Program-made: the position numbers and the translations under genes
In this document: one piece after another, positions 18,276-25,613 of the stretch
How the letters are laid out: each line of letters opens with the position of its first letter
Numbering within the stretch: the first letter of the stretch is position 1
IMG/VR virus record: IMGVR_UViG_3300036804_000040
Span: 1-41,627 of that record
Strand: one strand, 5' to 3'
Length of the DNA: 41,627 nt
Origin: a virus
The notes under the pieces: generated by a model
What the model was told of the DNA's origin: nothing
Seen by the model: the letters and a program-made list of their open reading frames with translations, nothing else
Databases searched by the model: none

Positions 18276-20273
18276 ATGGCATCAGCTGGACTATCACCGC
18301 CCCCGAAATTTCGCGGGGTGGACAATAACGGCTTAGCGTTAGTTGGCGGGCAGCTATTCACGTTCGCGGCCGGCACTTCTACGCCGCTCGCCACTTATGT
18401 GGATAGCTCCCACACCACGGTCAATACCAATCCCATCATTTTGGACTCGCGCGGCGAGTGCAATTTATGGCTAGACACCACGCTAGCTTATAAGTTGGTG
18501 CTTGAGGATTCCGCCGGCAATCTGATTTGGTCCGTGGATGAAGTGACGTCCGGCGGATCGGGCGGCGGCGGGACATTGGTCGCGCCCGTCACCTTGGGTC
18601 CGCCGGCATTCGCCGCTACTACGCTTACCCTACTTAACTTTGCCGGATCAGACGGGCTAGACATTGTGCCGTTTCTCTCTGGCGGCATCGCAATCAAAAT
18701 CAGCGGCTCAATTCCTGGCGCGCTAGACGGCGTTTTTGTCGGCAATACAAACCCCGGCGCTACAGCGATTACCCAAGGGGTAGTAATTGGCAATGATACT
18801 GGGCGCACTTTTAATTTAGGAAAAACCTCAAGCCTGTTTAGCGGGGCATTTATCGCCAACGGGCCAACCGGCGAAATTTGCTTTATTCAAGCCGGCGGAC
18901 AGATTCCGATTGTTTTTGGCAGCGGCTCGACTACTAATGTTTTTATTGACGGCCAGGGCGGGGTAACGATTAATGCGCCGCAAGTGGCGCAATCCGCGCT
19001 AAATGTTTTGGGCTTCGCCAATCAAGCGGCAGTCAATGCGATTGGAAGCGGCGCGAGCGGTACGGCAATCACCGCGCAAGGATCTAATCTTCTAGGCACT
19101 AGCTCCAGCCACTTCAATACGATGGCTGGAACGGTCACCATGACTGGCCCGGTAACCGGGGTTACTTGCACCATTGACGGGCCATCTAGCAGCGGAACGG
19201 CGTTGCAGGTTTCAGGCTCGCAATTGGTTGGCACTCCCACGGGCGGGGACAAGGGCGCCGGTTCCATTAATGCGGTCAGTTTGTTTGTAAACGGCATTGC
19301 GGTTTCTACCGCTAATCTTTTGCCGCTTAATAACACTTGGACCGGCACCAATACATACACGCCTGGCAGTGGCATCGCGATTACTGCAAACGGCGTTGCC
19401 GGTTCCGATACCGTAAAAATCATTGCGCCAAATAGCGCCGGCAATAGTTTTGGGCTGGTAATTCAAGCTGGCACTAATGCTAGCGATTTCGCGCTAGTCG
19501 TTAATAATGCTTCCGGGTCGCAATCGTTTTTTACTATCGGGGGAGACGGGCACTTTAGTTTAGGTCCGGTAACTAGCGGTGTAAATGCGATTACATGCAC
19601 GGTCAACGGAAATGTTGCCATACAAATTCCGGCAACGGGAACGCCGCTCACAGTTCTAGGCTCAACTAACGCAATTGCGGCGGTAATTGGTTTGCTGACA
19701 ATTACTACCGGCGCATCGCTGGTTAACGGCACCGCAGAACTTCTATCTGTGGGCCAGGCTTTAAACTTGGGCACTACAAGCTCAAGCCCCGTTGGACTAT
19801 ACACAAGCGCATTACAGCGCATAGCAATCAATGCCGCCGGCAATATCACAATTAACACGCCTAGCAGCGGCACCGCTCTCACCGTCAACGGCGTATCAGG
19901 CACGCATAGTACGCAAATAGCCGACAGTGCCACCGCGCTTCACAACGCGGGATATTTGGAAGTTCCGCAAAACAATGTCAATCCGCCTTACACATTAGTT
20001 CTCGCTGATAGCGGTAAACACATATTAAATAATTCAGGCGGTGCCGGTACTTATACAATTCCTGCTAATGCATCTGTCGCATATCCGTTAGGGACCGTGC
20101 TAACTTTTTGTTGCATCGGCGCGGCAACAATGTCGATTGCAATAAACACAGATACGCTTGTACTTGCCGGGACATCCACCTCCGGGACGCGCTCACTTGC
20201 AGTTAATGGTATAGCTACTGCAATTAAAGTTGCTTCGACGCAATGGCAGATTAGCGGTCCAGGCTTGTCTTGA
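18276..20273 (+). CDS. Tail fibre protein 2 (paralogue of the previous N-terminus)
   Basis: 665 residues. Residues 14-82 repeat the attachment domain of the previous gene (NGLALVGGQLFTFAAGT, TPLATYVDSS, NPIILDSRGECNLW, IWSVDE). The remaining ~580 residues differ: a long repetitive beta region rich in Gly, Thr, Ser and Asn with recurring ALTVNG / AVNAIGSGASGTAI units, like trimeric beta-helical fibres, and a C-terminal LVLADSGKHILNNSGGAGTYTIP element. Two fibres sharing an anchor suggests both dock at the same tail site or form branched fibres. Confidence 0.8.
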   Translation: MASAGLSPPPKFRGVDNNGLALVGGQLFTFAAGTSTPLATYVDSSHTTVNTNPIILDSRGECNLWLDTTLAYKLVLEDSAGNLIWSVDEVTSGGSGGGGTLVAPVTLGPPAFAATTLTLLNFAGSDGLDIVPFLSGGIAIKISGSIPGALDGVFVGNTNPGATAITQGVVIGNDTGRTFNLGKTSSLFSGAFIANGPTGEICFIQAGGQIPIVFGSGSTTNVFIDGQGGVTINAPQVAQSALNVLGFANQAAVNAIGSGASGTAITAQGSNLLGTSSSHFNTMAGTVTMTGPVTGVTCTIDGPSSSGTALQVSGSQLVGTPTGGDKGAGSINAVSLFVNGIAVSTANLLPLNNTWTGTNTYTPGSGIAITANGVAGSDTVKIIAPNSAGNSFGLVIQAGTNASDFALVVNNASGSQSFFTIGGDGHFSLGPVTSGVNAITCTVNGNVAIQIPATGTPLTVLGSTNAIAAVIGLLTITTGASLVNGTAELLSVGQALNLGTTSSSPVGLYTSALQRIAINAAGNITINTPSSGTALTVNGVSGTHSTQIADSATALHNAGYLEVPQNNVNPPYTLVLADSGKHILNNSGGAGTYTIPANASVAYPLGTVLTFCCIGAATMSIAINTDTLVLAGTSTSGTRSLAVNGIATAIKVASTQWQISGPGLS

Positions 20274-20875
20274 GTGGCGTTCTTAATATATTGGCTGCCC
20301 TGAAAAGTACGGGCGGCGCATTCGTGCCCGTTACCACGCAATTTACAACCGCTGGCGCGCATACAGTCACGATTCCAACCGGCGCTACTACAATGACGTT
20401 GGAAATATTTGGCAGCGGCGGTGGCGGCGGCGGTTCGAGTACAACGGTAGTTGGCCAGGGCGGCGGTTCCGGCGGGCGGTGCGTGACCATACTCACGGTT
20501 ACCGGACACGCTGGGCAAACCGTCACGCTTACCTGTGGCGCCGCGCCGGTATCTACCGGGGTTCCGCAAAACAATGGCCAGACTGGCGGCGCATCCACGG
20601 TTGTCAGCGGCACATTCACCATTACCAGTATGAGCGCGGGCGCGGGGGCCGGCGGCGCAGCCACGCTAGGCGGCGGCGGTGCCGGCGGCGCCTCATCTGG
20701 CGGCAATACCACCAATACAACCGGCAACGCCTCTAGCGGCCAGACTGGCGGCGCGGGGCTAACCGGCACGTTTATAAACGGTTTAAACGGGCAAACCGGG
20801 GCCGCTCATCCTGGCGGCACATCTGAGCCAGACGTAACAGGCACGGTCGGCGTAGGCGCCGTTCACTTCGCTTAA
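20270..20875 (+). CDS. Glycine-rich adhesin-like tail protein
   Basis: 201 residues. It starts with TTG overlapping the stop of the second fibre and consists almost entirely of a Gly/Thr/Ser-rich domain whose opening (TTAGAHTVTIPTGATTMTLEIFG) parallels the C-terminal domain of tail fibre 1. It looks like a stand-alone fibre tip. It may bind the end of fibre 2, which lacks this domain. Start codon is not certain because no strong ribosome binding site is visible. Confidence 0.65.
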   Translation: MSGVLNILAALKSTGGAFVPVTTQFTTAGAHTVTIPTGATTMTLEIFGSGGGGGGSSTTVVGQGGGSGGRCVTILTVTGHAGQTVTLTCGAAPVSTGVPQNNGQTGGASTVVSGTFTITSMSAGAGAGGAATLGGGGAGGASSGGNTTNTTGNASSGQTGGAGLTGTFINGLNGQTGAAHPGGTSEPDVTGTVGVGAVHFA

Positions 20876-20890
20876 AAGAGGTTTAAACAA

Positions 20891-21133
20891 ATGGACATGG
20901 ATCGCGCAGTAGTAAAGATCGCGCAAGACCCGGCAACATGGGGCGCGGTGCTAATGGGAATCTTGAGCCAGATAGCGCCGGTCTTACCGGACCTGTTAGC
21001 CAAGCTAGGGCTGCATGCCGGCACGGTTCAATGGGTAGGCGGGGTCTTTGCCTTGATTATTGCGGGGCTTCGCGTCTTCTCAATCAAGAAAGAAGCGGCA
21101 GCGGTTGACCCGCCGCCGCCAACGGTAACCTAG
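20891..21133 (+). CDS. Small membrane protein, holin candidate
   Basis: 80 residues. A short amphipathic N-terminus with [22 protein letters not shown] is followed by a clear transmembrane helix, [18 protein letters not shown] (about 47-64), and a charged, proline-rich C-terminus. AAGAGG ribosome binding site 9 bases upstream. Position at the end of the late operon, after the fibres, is common for lysis genes, but no endolysin is recognisable next to it. It overlaps the convergent csrA stop by 4 bp. Confidence 0.6.
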   Translation: MDMDRAVVKIAQDPATWGAVLMGILSQIAPVLPDLLAKLGLHAGTVQWVGGVFALIIAGLRVFSIKKEAAAVDPPPPTVT

Positions 21134-21306
21134 CCTGCCTGTTTTTCTTCCTGAATTTTGTTATAGATTTCTTCACGGTGGACCGTGACGTTAGGCGGCG
21201 CGCTTATGCCTACGCGCACTTGTCTGCCATTAACTCCCATGATGGTTACTGTAATCCCGTCCCCGATAATCAACGACTCACCTACTCGCCTTGTCAGAAT
21301 TAACAT
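21130..21306 (-). CDS. csrA: Carbon storage regulator CsrA/RsmA
   Basis: 58 residues beginning [16 protein letters not shown] and continuing with [20 protein letters not shown] and [11 protein letters not shown]. This is a full-length, unmistakable CsrA (E. coli 61 aa), with the RNA-contacting LTRR of strand 1 and the VHREE of strand 5 both intact. CsrA dimers bind GGA motifs in mRNA leaders and repress translation or alter stability. It is the last gene of a minus-strand operon after the triple-HTH gene, separated by 17 bp. It probably rewires host mRNA regulation in the lysogen or during infection, or controls phage mRNAs; this is inference. Confidence 0.95.
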   Translation of the reverse strand: MLILTRRVGESLIIGDGITVTIMGVNGRQVRVGISAPPNVTVHREEIYNKIQEEKQAG

Positions 21307-21307
21307 G

Positions 21308-21323
21308 CGTCCTAGCTCCTTGT
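21308..21323 (-). promoter_or_regulatory. csrA leader with two GGA motifs over the ribosome binding site
   Basis: Between the preceding stop and the csrA ATG the transcript reads ACAAGGAG, CT, AGGAC. The first block matches the CsrA-binding consensus ACARGGAU in 7 of 8 bases and is itself the Shine-Dalgarno sequence; the second GGA lies 3 bases downstream. CsrA bound here would block ribosome access, as in known csrA autoregulation. Confidence 0.6.
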
Positions 21324-22151
21324 TTACTCGCCCGATAAACTACGAAGCGCCTGCAATACCAGCAGTTCCACTTCGCCCAATTTCTTGATTTTGCCCGCGT
21401 TCAATTGCACGTAAATAGCCGATTCCGCGTGTTTCAGCAGCGATACCGCGTCCCTCACTTGCGCCGGCAGATGCGCCACCACCGCATAGGGCGGCGCATC
21501 CTTGCCAACCGCAACCCCTAAGCCATTTGCTTTTAAGTTCGGCTGCCCCTTCTTGCCAAAAGCCCCCGTTTTAAGCGCCTTTGCTTTCCTTGTCTTGCTG
21601 ATCCAGTCATAAATATTTGCAACTTGTATCCCCAAAGCCTTGGCCGCTTTTTTTGGTGTCTCGCCCTTGGCAATTCTCGCAAGCGCCGCTTTTTCAAAGC
21701 GCGCGCGTATAGTCTGTTTTTTAAACATTTTGACTTTTGGCACTGGTAGCGCCTCCTTACGTTTTTGATCTTCCTTAAGCCTCTTAGCGAATCGTCTTTT
21801 CCACGCGGATATCATCCCTGACGAAACGCCTAACTCCCTTCCAACCGCGCGCCAATTCTCGCCAGATGAAACGCGCCGCACGGCATCCATTTTCAGTTCA
21901 TCCGTGTAGTTACGGCGTGGTGCGGACGCGCTCATATCTTCGCCGCGCGACCAACGTCTAATGCTGGTTGGATGGGCGCCGGTTTCCTTTTGAAGGCTGG
22001 CGCTACTCTCCCCAGCCTGAAAGCGTGCCCCAATCGCCGCCTTGAATTCGCGCGAGTAGGTCCGCTTGCCATTGTTGTCAATTGTCCAATTTGGTTTTGG
22101 CTTCCCTTCTGTATGTCCTGCCTCACCATTCCCTAGCGTTGTCTCTGTCAT
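21324..22151 (-). CDS. DNA-binding protein with three tandem helix-turn-helix domains
   Basis: 275 residues. Three similar helix-turn-helix units of the transposase/HTH-8 type lie in a row: about 31-70 (YSREFKAAI... TSIRRWSRG), 81-124 ([10 protein letters not shown]... [10 protein letters not shown]) and 148-188 ([13 protein letters not shown]... ANIYDWISK). Each has the pattern of a first helix, a GE-x-x turn, then an IxxW recognition helix end. The C-terminal ~65 residues ([24 protein letters not shown]...) are helical and may dimerise. No catalytic DDE residues are visible, so it is not a transposase. A transcription factor or nucleoid-type protein recognising a long site is likely. ATGA overlap with the upstream zinc-finger gene. 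Confidence 0.75.
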   Translation of the reverse strand: MTETTLGNGEAGHTEGKPKPNWTIDNNGKRTYSREFKAAIGARFQAGESSASLQKETGAHPTSIRRWSRGEDMSASAPRRNYTDELKMDAVRRVSSGENWRAVGRELGVSSGMISAWKRRFAKRLKEDQKRKEALPVPKVKMFKKQTIRARFEKAALARIAKGETPKKAAKALGIQVANIYDWISKTRKAKALKTGAFGKKGQPNLKANGLGVAVGKDAPPYAVVAHLPAQVRDAVSLLKHAESAIYVQLNAGKIKKLGEVELLVLQALRSLSGE

Positions 22152-22387
22152 CTACTACCCCTCCTTTGTTTCTTCGCTTTCCTGAAACTAGCTACCGCTT
22201 GGTCCGCGCTCAGCGCATCCAAATGCGTTAGGCGATATAGGGACCGTTCGCGCTTGTAGATCACTAGCACCACTTCGGCCGGCCGGCGTTTGGCCCAATA
22301 GGAGCGCACGGCACGGCACTTATAACAATATTGCTTTCTTCCGTGAACGGGCAGTATTTCCTCACATCGGGGGGTCGGGCATTTCAT
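22148..22387 (-). CDS. Small zinc-finger protein
   Basis: 79 residues. CPTPRCEEIL and YCYKCRAVRS near residues 3-26 give a Cys-x4-Cys ... Cys-x2-Cys zinc-ribbon-like pattern, followed by a basic helical C-terminus ending [10 protein letters not shown]. It is the first gene of the minus-strand operon that continues into the triple-HTH and csrA genes. A nucleic-acid-binding role is likely but the family is not recognised. Confidence 0.6.
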   Translation of the reverse strand: MKCPTPRCEEILPVHGRKQYCYKCRAVRSYWAKRRPAEVVLVIYKRERSLYRLTHLDALSADQAVASFRKAKKQRRGSR

Positions 22388-22786
22388 TTTGCAGCGGGTT
22401 CCTTCTAGCTGTGTTTTTACTTAAGCAAGCTTATAACCTACCGCCGGCTTTGAAAACCCCCCTAACTCATTGAAAGTTATTTGTAATTACTCTAAATGAC
22501 CCAAGCTCGAACCAAATCGCTACCAGGGGTCGCGTAAGTGATTGATTTCACACCGCGTATAAATAGCGGTTGTCAATCGCCAGGACAGCAATGTATTATT
22601 TTACCTGATCTTACGTGATTCAAACCTCTAGAAACATAGCGTTTCGGTAAGGCAAATAACGGAAGATCATGCAGAGTAATTTTTTAGGTGTTACCAAATC
22701 GTTACCAATTGGAGCAAGCTAAAACTCTGGTAACGATTTTGGAAAAAACAGCGTAAAACATAGGCTTTCATAAGGAGACTTAAGTC
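22388..22786. other. Integrase upstream region with repeated motif, attP candidate
   Basis: A 399-bp stretch without a gene. It holds the minus-strand promoter at 22419-22435. ACCAAATCGCTACCA at 22511-22525 recurs with one change at 22693-22707, and the core AAATCGTTACC recurs inverted at 22729-22739, giving a perfect 11-bp inverted repeat with 22696-22706. A second pair, GTAAGTGATT (22534) and TTACGTGATT (22611), is similar. Such repeats beside an integrase are typical of arm-type binding sites and attP, or of an operator for int. The att core cannot be defined without the host sequence. Confidence 0.5.
22419..22435 (-). promoter_or_regulatory. Putative promoter and operator of the zinc-finger/HTH/csrA operon
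   Basis: On the minus strand this reads TATAAGCTTGCTTAAGT. TATAAG (22435-22430) is a good -10 box 43 bases before the first gene. The adjoining AAGCTTGCTT differs by one base from the AAGCATGCTT operator found at 27444-27453 and 27915-27924. No good -35 box is seen at 16-18 bp, so activation or an extended -10 may be needed. Confidence 0.5.
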
Positions 22787-23842
22787 ATGGCGACGGTAGT
22801 AAAACGAGGTTCTAAGTTCCGCGCGATAGTGCGCAAAGGGGTCGCGGTTCCCCTCACAAAAACCTTTGACACGCGCAAAGAAGCCCAAGAATGGGGCGAT
22901 TCGCAAGATGTTCAAATCACGCAGCGCGCGAAGTTTGGCTGCGCTCATAAACTGGGCGAGATAATTCAGAAGTTCTCCGCGCACTTGCTGGAAAAGCGGC
23001 CGTATAAATCGGACGTCACGGAAACGCACTTGCGCATGTTGGCGCGCAATTTCTCGCATGTAGACATTGCCAGCATTGACGCGGATTGGTGGATCAAAGC
23101 CGTTGAGGGGTTCAATGTTGGCCCGTCCAGCGCAAAGCGTTACATCGGGTATGTAAAAAGCGCGCTGAAATTGGGCGAAGTTAAATGGGGGGTTTCCGTC
23201 GATTGGGACGGGTACCGCAAGGCGCGCGCGCAAATGGATCAGGTCAATATGTGCGCGGACTCCGAAGCGCGCGATAGGCGCTTAGAGCCGGGCGAACTGG
23301 AGCGCATCAAGGGCCAGTTTAAGACCGTGTTTCCCATGGGCGACATCGTAGACTTTGCGCTTTTAACGGCGCTTCGCTTGAACGAACTTTGCACTATCAA
23401 ATGGGAAGAACTGGACCGCGAACAGCGCATGATTTGGGTTCGCAGCCGCAAGCACCCTAAAAAGAAGATGACTAATCATTCCCATTTGCCGCTGCTGGGC
23501 AACGCGCTTGATATCATCATGCGCCAGCCGCGCCGCGTCCAGGCGGACGGCACGCCAGAACCGCGCATCTTTCCGTTTAACTCGCGTTCCGTTGCCGATG
23601 CCTTCCGCGAAGCCTGCAAGCGTGCGGAAGTTAAAAACTTTCATTTTCACGATTTGCGGCATGAAGCGATCAGCCGGCTATTTGAGCAGGGCTTCGCAAT
23701 TCCAGAAGTTGCGTTAGTTTCAGGACATCGGAACTGGAAAAACTTGCAGCGCTACACGAACTTGAAACCGCACAATATTCATAATGGCCCGATGGCCCAC
23801 CGCGAGAACGTGCTTAAGTTTCAGCGCAAGGCGGCAGCATGA
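22787..23842 (+). CDS. int: Tyrosine integrase
   Basis: 351 residues. The N-terminal part (about 1-65) is an arm-type/AP2-like DNA-binding region, 66-150 a SAM-like core-binding domain, and 165-351 the catalytic domain. Active-site residues are in place: Arg197 (LTALRLNEL), a hairpin lysine near 222-227, His288 and Arg291 (HDLRHEAISR), His314 (SGHRNW) and nucleophile Tyr323 (LQRYTNL). ATG start with AAGGAG 9 bases upstream. It catalyses site-specific integration and, with an excisionase, excision. Stop overlaps the next small gene (ATGA). Confidence 0.95.
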   Translation: MATVVKRGSKFRAIVRKGVAVPLTKTFDTRKEAQEWGDSQDVQITQRAKFGCAHKLGEIIQKFSAHLLEKRPYKSDVTETHLRMLARNFSHVDIASIDADWWIKAVEGFNVGPSSAKRYIGYVKSALKLGEVKWGVSVDWDGYRKARAQMDQVNMCADSEARDRRLEPGELERIKGQFKTVFPMGDIVDFALLTALRLNELCTIKWEELDREQRMIWVRSRKHPKKKMTNHSHLPLLGNALDIIMRQPRRVQADGTPEPRIFPFNSRSVADAFREACKRAEVKNFHFHDLRHEAISRLFEQGFAIPEVALVSGHRNWKNLQRYTNLKPHNIHNGPMAHRENVLKFQRKAAA

Positions 23843-24027
23843 ACGACGCAAATCAAGTTCGCGCAGTTCTCGCGCAGTTCTACGTCAATAGCGCTTTCGA
23901 TCACAAGGCGTTTTTAGACGAAATGGAAGCGCGCGCCAAATTGAACGGCACTAAACTCACCAAAAAGCGTCAATGCCTTTTGGCGCGCATTGTCGCGGCG
24001 TATGTTGCCGAAAGAGAGGCAGCATGA
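23839..24027 (+). CDS. Small protein after the integrase (62 aa)
   Basis: 62 residues, helical and charged (FLDEMEARAKLNGTKLTKKRQ). Translationally coupled to int by an ATGA overlap. No family recognised. Small coupled genes in this place may assist recombination or be lysogeny genes. Confidence 0.55.
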   Translation: MNDANQVRAVLAQFYVNSAFDHKAFLDEMEARAKLNGTKLTKKRQCLLARIVAAYVAEREAA

Positions 24028-24167
24028 ATGCCGCCGATACGGTCCGCACGCGGGCGATCCGCGAAGCTGACAAGCGCGCCAAGCTCGCCCGCATTCGGCG
24101 CATGCTCCGGTTGCTTAGGGGCATGCGCCAGCACATGGAAGTAATGCGAAAGCTGCGATTGTCTTAG
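24024..24167 (+). CDS. Small arginine-rich protein (47 aa)
   Basis: 47 residues with 14 Arg or Lys, predicted to be one or two basic helices (ADKRAKLARIRRMLRLLRGM). The natural start is the ATG at 24024 overlapping the previous stop (ATGA), although the open frame extends upstream. The composition suggests nucleic-acid binding. It ends 8 bp before a strong hairpin. Confidence 0.5.
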   Translation: MNAADTVRTRAIREADKRAKLARIRRMLRLLRGMRQHMEVMRKLRLS

Positions 24168-24173
24168 TGAAAC

Positions 24174-24431
24174 TCAAGCGGCGCCGTTCTGGCGCCGCTT
24201 TCTTTCCCGCCGCTTAGGCGGGTTATCTTCCAAAGTCTTCAAGCCCCGCGCTTTCTGCGCAGCGAAATACGCATTCATGACATCTTTGTCGATCACGCGA
24301 TTTTTCCCAAGCTTGTACGTGTCCACGGGGAACCGCCCCTCTGATACGGCATTCTTTATGCTGTCCCAAGACATGCCGAACATGGGCGCCGCGTCTTTCA
24401 GCAGCAACCAAGGCTGATCGTCTTTCGTCAT
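24174..24431 (-). CDS. HTH protein, excisionase-like
   Basis: 85 residues. WLLLKDAAPMFGMSWDSIKNAVSEGRFPV (about 8-36) is a winged HTH of the HTH-17/AlpA type, followed by YKLGKNRVIDKDVMNAYFAAQ. This layout fits phage excisionases and AlpA-like regulators. Last gene of the minus-strand recombination operon, next to the integrase genes. AAGGA ribosome binding site 9 bases upstream. Excisionase is the likeliest role but a transcription regulator is equally compatible. Confidence 0.65.
   Translation of the reverse strand: MTKDDQPWLLLKDAAPMFGMSWDSIKNAVSEGRFPVDTYKLGKNRVIDKDVMNAYFAAQKARGLKTLEDNPPKRRERKRRQNGAA
24176..24200. terminator. Hairpin terminator between the int genes and the recombination operon
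   Basis: A perfect 10-bp stem AAGCGGCGCC / GGCGCCGCTT with a 5-base loop, followed on the plus strand by TCTTTC. It lies between converging genes and overlaps the last codons of the minus-strand HTH gene. It likely ends transcription of the integrase genes; the T-run is modest, so it may be leaky. Confidence 0.7.
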
Positions 24432-24432
24432 G

Positions 24433-25302
24433 TTAGTAAATCCTTATTCTTTGGTCTTCATCCTGGCGAATGCGGATAGTGCTGGCGCTTGCGCCGCCCT
24501 GATTGCGGCGCTTCCAATTCCAGCCTTTTATCGCCATACGCATGCGGATGGACAAAGGGTATTTGGCCATGCGCTCCGCGTTCGTGATGAAGGCAGAGCG
24601 CAGTAAGTATTCCGGGTCGGTGCGGGTCAGTTCTTCGCCAGTGTAAAGCCGACGCATAAAATCGTCTGCTTGGTCTTGGTGCTTGCGGTTAAACATCTCA
24701 TACAGCGCGACCCCGCAACCCAAAGACAAGGGGCGCGCATCATGCGGATAACCGTTCAAGGTTTCCGCACATTGCAACATGGAGGGATGCGCTTGCACGT
24801 AGCCGATCACATCGGTATTGGACAGGCGCACGCGCGCATTAATGGCGCCGCGTTCAATCTTATTGCACCACTGCGCGGCGGTGGCGCAAGCGCGCACCGC
24901 GTACTGATGGCATTCATGGAAATGCAGCGCCAAGGCATCGGCGCCGGTCCGCACCGCGCCCGTGTCGATGGTCTTAAACGCATCGGGGGTAATGCCATAG
25001 ACAACCAATGTCTGTATAGATTTGCCGGCTTCGATAATAGCAAAGAGCCGATGCTGACCGTCTAGGACTTGCTCATCGTCGGCAATGACGATTGCCTGCC
25101 CGTTCACTTGCCAATTCCCGTTAGTTATTTCCTCAGCCAGAAACGCCACATGATTTTTGCGTATCGGCCGGTTGATCTTATTGCACTTAAGCCATTCGGT
25201 GGCATCGCGCGGGGTAATGGTCATTACTTCCGCAACTATGTCGCGGTTGGTGCCGTAGATTTTTGCCGCGTTTGGAAACTTTATTATTTTGGGTTGTGCC
25301 AT
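24433..25302 (-). CDS. DGQHR/ParB-type domain protein
   Basis: 289 residues from the ATG at 25302, which has AAGG 7 bases upstream; an in-frame TTG two codons earlier is also open. Residues about 45-110 hold a ParB/DndB-like core: NRPIRKNHVAFLAEEITNG, GQAIVIADDEQVLDGQHRLFAI, with the DGQHR signature at about 80-84. The C-terminal half is helical. Related proteins occur in phages near recombination genes; DndB relatives regulate DNA phosphorothioation, but no other dnd gene is present. The function is unknown; a nucleotide- or DNA-binding role is likely. Confidence 0.65.
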   Translation of the reverse strand: MAQPKIIKFPNAAKIYGTNRDIVAEVMTITPRDATEWLKCNKINRPIRKNHVAFLAEEITNGNWQVNGQAIVIADDEQVLDGQHRLFAIIEAGKSIQTLVVYGITPDAFKTIDTGAVRTGADALALHFHECHQYAVRACATAAQWCNKIERGAINARVRLSNTDVIGYVQAHPSMLQCAETLNGYPHDARPLSLGCGVALYEMFNRKHQDQADDFMRRLYTGEELTRTDPEYLLRSAFITNAERMAKYPLSIRMRMAIKGWNWKRRNQGGASASTIRIRQDEDQRIRIY

Positions 25303-25349
25303 GTTCAATCCTTACAAGCCCTTTGTTTACCGAATATTAAAGGTCTATT

Positions 25350-25613
25350 CTAAAATGGGATGTCATCATCAAAATCAATTTGCGGCTTTACGTCCGCTTG
25401 CGGGCGCGAGGGCGGCGCCGTTTCGGTCTTGAGCTTGAAGCGCAGACTCATGAACTTTTCGCCCGCTTTGGATGTGTTTATCCACGCATCCAAAAAATAT
25501 TGGATGCCGTTTACTTCCGCGCTGCCGCGATAGTCCGCGCGCTGTGGCACTCCTTCCTTATCATTCTTGAACAGCACGCCGCGCATATTGTTTTCGTAAC
25601 GTGTACTAGCCAT
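25350..25613 (-). CDS. Single-stranded DNA-binding protein-like (SSB-type tail)
   Basis: 87 residues. A compact beta-rich body (RGVLFKNDKEG, ADYRGSAEVNGIQYFLDAWIN, KFMSLRFKLK) fits a short OB-fold, followed by a Pro/Gln-rich linker and the acidic tip DFDDDIPF. That tip is the hallmark of bacterial and phage SSB proteins and docks partner proteins. It sits in the recombination operon with an exonuclease and an ERF annealing protein. It is shorter than standard SSB (about 110-170), so the fold is a minimal variant. Overlaps the exonuclease gene by 8 bp. Confidence 0.75.
   Translation of the reverse strand: MASTRYENNMRGVLFKNDKEGVPQRADYRGSAEVNGIQYFLDAWINTSKAGEKFMSLRFKLKTETAPPSRPQADVKPQIDFDDDIPF

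Noticed and set aside
20251-20769. Long minus-strand ORF (172 aa) under the glycine-rich gene
   Set aside because: It is the complement of Gly-rich repeats and gives a Pro/Ala/Val-rich shadow without motifs or ribosome binding site. The same applies to 17864-18250, 19463-19933 and 6101-6451.
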